This document shows, piece by piece, positions 61,996 to 64,000 of a stretch of 64,000 nucleotides of DNA. The DNA is from Arthrobacter zhangbolii (lineage in GTDB: Bacteria > Actinomycetota > Actinomycetes > Actinomycetales > Micrococcaceae). Below the pieces are notes generated by a model, which saw only the letters and a program-made list of their open reading frames with translations, had not been told where the DNA came from and did no database searches. Within the stretch, counting starts at the first letter, position 1; each line of letters starts with the position of its first letter. The stretch lies in assembly GCF_022869865.1 (NCBI RefSeq), contig NZ_CP094984.1:2542001-2606000 (forward strand), written 5' to 3'. A program made the position numbers and the translations under genes.

Positions 61996-62572
61996 GAAGA
62001 TCAAGTCGACGACCAGCGGCCTGGATACTCCCCGCACTGCACGTACGCGATGGCTGCCCCGGCTCTCCCCCAACCCGGATGCCTTCGGCCACGCCACGGA
62101 GAACTTTGCCCGGTTTATGGGCACCCCGCAGTTCCTGGTCTACATGACCGTTTTCTGTGCGGTCTGGCTCATCTGGAACACCTGGGGTCCGGAATCGGCC
62201 CGGTTCGACAGCGCTGCGCTTGGCTTCACCGTCCTGACGCTGATGCTCTCGCTGCAGGCCTCCTACGCCGCACCGCTGCTGCTGCTGGCCCAGAACCGGC
62301 AGGATGACCGTGACCGTGTCTCCGTCCGTCAGGACCGGGAACGCGCCGAACGCAATCTGATGGACACCGAGTACCTCACCCGGGAAATCGCCGAGCTGCG
62401 CATTGCCCTGCGCGAAGTTGCCACCAGGGACTATGTACGGTCCGAAATCCGCGGACTGCTCGAAGAACTGCTCGAAGCCAATGACGAGGACGGCGGCAGC
62501 AGGCGGCGCCGGCGTAATGGCGAGGGAGCCGATGCCATGCCCAAACTCAATCCCGGCGGGAGGGACAGCTAG
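61988..62572 (+). CDS. DUF1003 family membrane protein
   Basis: A 194-residue protein with two transmembrane helices (about 47-66, FLVYMTVFCAVWLIWNTWG; and 76-100). DRDRVSVRQDRERAERNLMD is the DUF1003 signature after them. The C-terminal 90 residues are charged, coiled-coil and end in a basic patch (RRRRRNG). Function is unknown. It overlaps the MgtE-N/CBS gene, so the two are translationally coupled and likely act together. ATG 61988 follows AGGGAAGGAAAA. Confidence 0.9.
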   Translation: MAEKIKSTTSGLDTPRTARTRWLPRLSPNPDAFGHATENFARFMGTPQFLVYMTVFCAVWLIWNTWGPESARFDSAALGFTVLTLMLSLQASYAAPLLLLAQNRQDDRDRVSVRQDRERAERNLMDTEYLTREIAELRIALREVATRDYVRSEIRGLLEELLEANDEDGGSRRRRRNGEGADAMPKLNPGGRDS

Positions 62573-62575
62573 GCC

Positions 62576-63820
62576 GTGACACTGCCCGAACCCGCTTCCC
62601 CTCTGGAAGCACAGGTACTGCGTGCCCTCGACGGCGTCCAGGATCCGGAGTTGCGCAGGCCCATTACCGAGCTTGGAATGCTCAAAGGCGTCACCGTGGA
62701 CGACGCCGGCAATGTCGCGGTCCAGGTCCTGCTGACCATCGCCGGCTGCCCGCTGCGCGGCACCATCACTGCCGACGTCGAACGTGCCCTTGCCGCGGTC
62801 CCCGGAGTCGCCAGCGTGGGCGTGGAGCTGGACGTTATGACGCCCGAACAGCGCAACGCCCTGAAGGACCGGCTGCGCGGCGGCGACCCGGTGCGCACCA
62901 TCCCGTTCAACCGGCCGGATTCACTCACCCGCGTCTACGCGGTGGCCAGCGGAAAGGGCGGTGTCGGCAAGTCCAGCGTCACCGTGAACCTCGCTGCAGC
63001 CATGGCGGCCCAGGGACTGCGTGTGGGAATTGTCGACGCCGATGTGCACGGGTTCTCCGTGCCTGGCCTGCTGGGCATTACCCAGCCGCCCACCCGCGTG
63101 GATGAGATGATCCTGCCGCCGGTGGCCTACGGGATCAAGACCATCTCCATCGGCATGTTCGTGGACGGCAACCAGCCGGTGGCCTGGCGCGGGCCGATGC
63201 TGCACCGCGCGCTCGAACAGTTCCTGACCGATGTGTACTTCGGCGACCTGGATGTGCTGTTCCTGGACCTTCCCCCGGGCACCGGGGACATTGCCATTTC
63301 CGTGGGCCAGCTGCTTCCCGGGTCGGAAATCCTGCTGGTCACCACTCCGCAGAGCGCGGCAGCCGATGTCGCTGAGCGGGCGGGCAGCGTGGCCCGGCAA
63401 ACCGGCCAGAAAGTCACCGGCGTGATTGAGAACATGTCATGGCTGGCATTGCCGGGCGGTGAACGCCTGGAGGTCTTCGGCTCCGGCGGGGGCGCAGCGG
63501 TTTCCGGCCGGCTGGGTGACGCGCTCGGGTACCCGGTGCCGCTGCTCGGAAGCATTCCCCTGGACGTTTCCCTGCGCGAGGGAGGCGACAACGGCCGCCC
63601 GGTGGCGCTGGGTCCTGACGGCGGCGCCGGAGATGACGGCCGCGGAAAAATCGGTACCGTGGAAGACGGGGACAGGGAAGATACTGTCGGAGCAGATACC
63701 ACCGGGGAAGATACCGCCGGGGAAGATACCGCGGCGGCTGAACTCCGCCGCATTGCACGGAATCTGGCACGCCGGCCCCGTGGGCTGGCCGGCAGGAACC
63801 TGGGCGTCAGCCCCGTCTAA
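62576..63820 (+). CDS. mrp: Mrp/ApbC P-loop ATPase (Fe-S cluster carrier family)
   Basis: A 414-residue Mrp protein. The N-terminal DUF59/MIP18 domain (about 8-95) includes the conserved Cys in IAGCPLRG. The deviant Walker A is SGKGGVGKSS (about 125-134), and DVLFLDLPPGTGD is Walker B-like. The CXXC motif that holds the bridging Fe-S cluster in ApbC/Nbp35 is replaced here by ENMSWLALPGGERLEVFG. An acidic, repeat-containing insert (about 340-395) precedes the end. GTG 62576 is 3 bp after the DUF1003 stop, so the three genes form an operon. Confidence 0.92.
   Translation: MTLPEPASPLEAQVLRALDGVQDPELRRPITELGMLKGVTVDDAGNVAVQVLLTIAGCPLRGTITADVERALAAVPGVASVGVELDVMTPEQRNALKDRLRGGDPVRTIPFNRPDSLTRVYAVASGKGGVGKSSVTVNLAAAMAAQGLRVGIVDADVHGFSVPGLLGITQPPTRVDEMILPPVAYGIKTISIGMFVDGNQPVAWRGPMLHRALEQFLTDVYFGDLDVLFLDLPPGTGDIAISVGQLLPGSEILLVTTPQSAAADVAERAGSVARQTGQKVTGVIENMSWLALPGGERLEVFGSGGGAAVSGRLGDALGYPVPLLGSIPLDVSLREGGDNGRPVALGPDGGAGDDGRGKIGTVEDGDREDTVGADTTGEDTAGEDTAAAELRRIARNLARRPRGLAGRNLGVSPV
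63680..63739 (+). repeat. In-frame 15-bp repeats in mrp
   Basis: Four 15-bp units (63680, 63695, 63710, 63725), consensus GATACCGCCGGGGAA, encode DTVGA, DTTGE, DTAGE, DTAAA in the C-terminal acidic insert of Mrp. The two central copies differ by one base. Confidence 0.8.
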
Positions 63821-63885
63821 AACCGGGCAGGCTGCCTCCGCGGGGGCGGAACGGCTGCCGGACGGGCGTGCCTCGCTCAGTGCCC

Positions 63886-64000
63886 CTAGGTGGCCTCGAT
63901 GTCAAAGGGCGCGCGCTGACCGGCTGCCAGCCGCTCAAGCGGTTTTACCGCGGGCGGGCGGGATGCAGCAGGCGCGGCCGGAGCCTTAGCCAGGCTCGGG
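63886..64000 (-). CDS. tatB: Probable TatB, C-terminal end (partial)
   Basis: An open minus-strand frame enters from the right edge and ends at the TAG at 63886-63888. It encodes 38 residues rich in Ala/Pro and closing with LAAGQRAPFDIEAT. A Pro/Ala-rich tail ending PFD-x-x-AT is what I recall for TatB of Arthrobacter-like species, where tatB lies beside mrp. TatB is the Sec-independent translocase subunit that receives twin-arginine substrates. The diagnostic transmembrane N-terminus is outside the window, so this rests on the tail and context only. Confidence 0.5.
   Translation of the reverse strand, partial: PSLAKAPAAPAASRPPAVKPLERLAAGQRAPFDIEAT

Overview
The window is a densely packed, very GC-rich chromosomal segment of an actinobacterium, most likely an Arthrobacter-like member of the Micrococcaceae (an inference). 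Reasons: frequent GTG/TTG starts, ATGA-type gene overlaps, a coproporphyrin-dependent heme pathway, UvrD2, AdnA/AdnB-type helicase-nucleases, a DUF3107 protein and a PspA/TPM pair. I see no insertion sequence, integrase, phage gene or CRISPR array. Both ends cut a gene: mnmA at the left edge and a probable tatB at the right edge.

Positions 1-12500 hold tRNA thiolation (mnmA with a cysteine desulfurase), a J-domain protein, trmL, a methyltransferase, a PIG-L deacetylase, etfBA, a membrane-anchored HtrA-like protease, a TPM-domain membrane protein followed by pspA, and a DUF6328-like membrane protein. The initiator tRNA gene follows. Positions 12600-35900 form a genome-maintenance block: a UPF0182 membrane protein, a PDZ/Lon-like protease, a DUF2342 zincin, a YgjP-like metalloprotease, an orphan ThiF-like protein, nudC-uvrD2, a phosphotransferase, a GntR/ABC module, an alkyltransferase-like protein in one operon with adnA-adnB, and a DnaQ-like exonuclease. 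From memory this order resembles the M. tuberculosis Rv3193c-Rv3211 neighbourhood, except for the GntR/ABC module.

Positions 36100-38900 are the metNIQ methionine importer, closed by a strong terminator shared with the convergent heme operon. Positions 38900-49200 hold almost the whole heme pathway: hemE-hemY-hemQ-hemH-hemC-hemD-hemB-hemL on the minus strand and hemA divergent. Together they run from glutamyl-tRNA through coproporphyrin III to heme b.

Positions 49200-57900 hold moeZ, a TetR regulator, DUF3107, a small membrane protein, a secreted SGNH hydrolase, a ferritin-like protein, a DEAD-box RNA helicase with a long upstream region, an orphan DNA methyltransferase and a PHP phosphoesterase. 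Positions 57900-64000 hold an Xaa-Pro aminopeptidase, a general-stress-like membrane protein, a soluble MgtE-N/CBS protein, a DUF1003 protein, mrp and the end of tatB.

No single cassette looks like a new defence or biosynthetic system. The least explained signals are small. They are three 34-bp repeats at the 3' end of the PHP gene, short tandem repeats next to two terminators, palindromes upstream of the GntR gene, hemQ and the DEAD-box gene, and an orphan RiPP-cyclase-like ThiF protein.
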